From assembly GCF_004959855.1 (NCBI RefSeq), contig NZ_SPNT01000001.1, positions 1,302,001 through 1,366,000 on the forward strand: a stretch of DNA of 64,000 nucleotides, read 5' to 3'. Of the stretch, positions 62,253 to 64,000 are shown piece by piece. The stretch is from Nitratireductor sp. XY-223 (GTDB lineage Bacteria > Pseudomonadota > Alphaproteobacteria > Rhizobiales > Rhizobiaceae). The notes beneath the pieces were generated by a model. The model made no database searches, was not told where the DNA came from, and saw nothing but the letters and a program-made list of their open reading frames with translations. The translations under genes were made by a program, and so were the position numbers. Position 1 is the stretch's first letter; every line of letters starts with the position of its first letter.

Positions 62253-63370
62253 TGGCTGCTAAGGTCGCCTTTTACGCCCCGCTGAAGTCGCCCGATCATC
62301 CCATTCCATCCGGCGACCGGGAAATCGCGCGGCTGATGATGCGTGCACTTGGCATCGCCGGCTACGACGTCAGCCTGATCTCGGAGGTGATCAGCTACCA
62401 GAAACGGCCCGCCGCGGAACTCTACGACAAGCGCCGGTCGGATGTGACCGCCGAGAGAACAAGGATCGAGCGGCTGTGGCGGGACGATCCGCCCAGCATT
62501 CCGGATCTCTGGTTCACCTATCACCCCTACTGCAAGTCACCGGACTGGCTCGGATCGCCCCTTTGCCGCCAATTCGGCATTCCTTATGTGACCGCGGAAG
62601 CCTGCAGGACGCGCCAGGGCGGTCCGGCAGACTGGCTGGAGGGCAGAGCCGCGACACAAGAGGCCGTGCGCCAGGCGGCGGCGAATTTCGTGCTCAAGGA
62701 CAGCGACTGGCAATATCTCGAGACCTTCCTGCCGGACATGTCCGCGGCTGTCCGCATCCCGCCCTTTCTGGACATGTCCGCATTGCCCCCGGTGGGTGAG
62801 ACGGGAGCGGCGGCGGACGTGCCGCGGCTTCTGGCGGCCGGGATGATGCGGCCCGGCGCGAAGATGCGCAGCTACACGCTTCTTGCCGAGGCACTTGCCA
62901 AACTGGAGGACGCCTCCTGGACCCTGACCGTCGCCGGCGAAGGTCCGGAACGGGATGTGATCGAACGGTTTCCCGTCTTCGCCGACCCGGGCCGGGTGGA
63001 ATTTCGCGGCAGCGTCGCGCATGAGGACATGTTCACGCTCTTCGACGAAAGCGACGTCTTCATCTGGCCCGGCATCGGCGAGGCGATTGGCCTGGTCTAC
63101 CTCGAGGCACAGGCCCGCGGCCTGCCGGTGGTGGCGTTCGAGACCGCGGGCGTTCCGCTGGTGGTCGCCAACGATGTCGGCGGCCTGCTTGTACCGGAGG
63201 ACGATACGGGTGCCTTTGCCGAGGCCCTGGCGGGCCTGCTCAAGGAACCGCAACTGCGCGCGCGGCTCGGCCAACGAGGCCAGCAATATGTGCGAGACCA
63301 CCACGACGTCCCCGCCGTGGCGGCGATCTTCAAAACGACCCTCGATCCGCTGATTATGCGGAATCAGTGA
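62252..63370 (+). CDS. Glycosyltransferase family 4 (fourth of cluster)
   Basis: 372-residue GT4 enzyme. N-terminal VAFYAPLKSPDHPIPSGDREIARLMM is an acceptor-side segment; the donor domain has LLAAGMMRPGAKMRSYTLLAEAL and GIGEAIGLVYLEAQARGLPVVAF with the catalytic Glu pair, then GGLLVPEDD. The start is GTG 62252 within TAGTG, so it is coupled to the previous gene. It ends the cluster and overlaps the convergent ABC permease gene by seven bases. Confidence 0.85.
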   Translation: MAAKVAFYAPLKSPDHPIPSGDREIARLMMRALGIAGYDVSLISEVISYQKRPAAELYDKRRSDVTAERTRIERLWRDDPPSIPDLWFTYHPYCKSPDWLGSPLCRQFGIPYVTAEACRTRQGGPADWLEGRAATQEAVRQAAANFVLKDSDWQYLETFLPDMSAAVRIPPFLDMSALPPVGETGAAADVPRLLAAGMMRPGAKMRSYTLLAEALAKLEDASWTLTVAGEGPERDVIERFPVFADPGRVEFRGSVAHEDMFTLFDESDVFIWPGIGEAIGLVYLEAQARGLPVVAFETAGVPLVVANDVGGLLVPEDDTGAFAEALAGLLKEPQLRARLGQRGQQYVRDHHDVPAVAAIFKTTLDPLIMRNQ

Positions 63371-63999
63371 TAGGGGTCGGCCGCGTCCCGCAGCCCGTCA
63401 CCCATGAAATTAAACGCCAGGATAACGAGGATCACCGGCACGACCGGCAGGATCAGCCACGGATAAAGCACGACCACGTTGATATTCTGCGCTTCGTTCA
63501 GGAGCACGCCCCAACTGGTGACCGGCGGACGCAACCCGAGACCGAGGAAGCTGAGCGAAGTTTCGCCGAGGATCATGGCCGGAATAGTGATGGTTGCCGA
63601 AGCGATGAGGTGGCTCATGAAGCCGGGAATGAGATGCCGAATGATGATGCGGCGTGGCTTTGCGCCGAGGAGCTGGGACGCCAGCACATAGTCTTCCTCG
63701 CGCAATGACAGCAATTTCGAGCGCACGGCGCGGGCCAGTCCCGTCCAGTCCAGCAGCCCGAGAATGACCGTTATGCCGAAATAGATCAGGATTGGGCTCC
63801 AGGTGACCGGAAGAATAGCCGCCAGCGCCATCCACAAGGGTATGCTCGGGATCGACTGCAACACCTCGATAATGCGCTGTACGACGACATCGACCCAGCC
63901 GCCGTAATATCCGGCAAGCCCGCCGATGGTGATGCCGAGCACGAAACTCACGGCAATCCCGATCAGGCCGATGGTGATTGAAATTCGCGCACCGTAAAT
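63364..63999 (-). CDS. Peptide-type ABC transporter permease (OppC/DppC-like), 5' end outside window
   Basis: C-terminal 211 codons of a dipeptide/oligopeptide-type permease. The frame is open to the window edge (YGARISITIGLIGIAVSFVLG), so the GTG at 63951 is not the start. The EAA-loop region YVLASQLLGAKPRRIIIRHLIPG contacts the ATPase, and the protein ends GDGLRDAADPYH, the family's usual C-terminus. Four to five membrane segments are visible. It is the last gene of an importer operon running off the window. Confidence 0.9.
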   Translation of the reverse strand: MYGARISITIGLIGIAVSFVLGITIGGLAGYYGGWVDVVVQRIIEVLQSIPSIPLWMALAAILPVTWSPILIYFGITVILGLLDWTGLARAVRSKLLSLREEDYVLASQLLGAKPRRIIIRHLIPGFMSHLIASATITIPAMILGETSLSFLGLGLRPPVTSWGVLLNEAQNINVVVLYPWLILPVVPVILVILAFNFMGDGLRDAADPYH

Positions 64000-64000
64000 A

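Overview
The window is a contiguous stretch of an alphaproteobacterial chromosome, most likely order Hyphomicrobiales (Rhizobiales); I cannot name the genus. The reasons are the rlpA-dacF-tmk-holB-metG-tatD-MBL gene order, an IalB-family protein, HspQ, the mfd/sdhE/recG/DUF502/glmS/glmU block, high GC, and frequent TTG/GTG starts with good Shine-Dalgarno sequences. I see no rRNA, CRISPR array, transposase, integrase or phage gene.

Layout. 1-4.2 kb: end of hflX, a GFA-type zinc protein, mazG, a YiiX-like hydrolase, an alpha/beta hydrolase and a YbaK deacylase. 4.1-11.6 kb: housekeeping run on the minus strand (YbaK, MBL hydrolase, tatD, metG, holB, tmk, D,D-carboxypeptidase, rlpA), many members coupled by ATGA or similar overlaps. 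11.8-12.45 kb: tRNA-Ser(UGA), then an RNA-rich interval holding two tandem degenerate tRNA-like structures and a candidate small RNA with its own promoter and terminator, all on the minus strand. 12.4-16.6 kb: orphan AlkB-type hydroxylase, a membrane protein, a QueG/RdhA-like iron-sulfur protein, a YciA-type thioesterase and a small secreted protein. 16.8-21.5 kb: a complete BMP-family (nucleoside/purine type) ABC importer. 21.8-28 kb: UbiH-type monooxygenase, AEC transporter, hspQ, IalB protein, YejA-like peptide-binding protein and an FrnE/DsbA-like oxidoreductase.

28.0-35.2 kb is the most unusual region. It is a compact minus-strand operon of exported proteins: two DUF4384-like proteins, an OmpA-domain protein, a YbaY/YscW-like lipoprotein, a trypsin-like protease, an HExxH metalloprotease and a Cys-containing secreted protein. 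A lipoprotein with an M14-like zinc peptidase domain lies just downstream, and two small unknown genes are divergent from the operon. I infer an envelope-associated proteolytic system that I cannot match to a named one.

35.2-48.6 kb: mfd, sdhE, recG, a DUF1801 protein, a CAP59-like glycosyltransferase, DUF502, glmS, glmU, an EamA transporter and ccdA. 48.8-50 kb: tRNA-Lys(UUU), a SnoaL-like protein and a DUF2147 protein. 50.1-54.9 kb: an accessory module with GntR and XRE regulators, a histidine-box desaturase/hydroxylase, a PhnD-like protein without signal peptide, and a DAO-type flavin oxidoreductase, probably an undescribed oxidative catabolic pathway. 54.9-58.3 kb: FkbM methyltransferase and a large MscS channel. 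58.6-63.4 kb: four overlapping glycosyltransferase genes alternating two fold types. The window ends in a peptide-type ABC permease.
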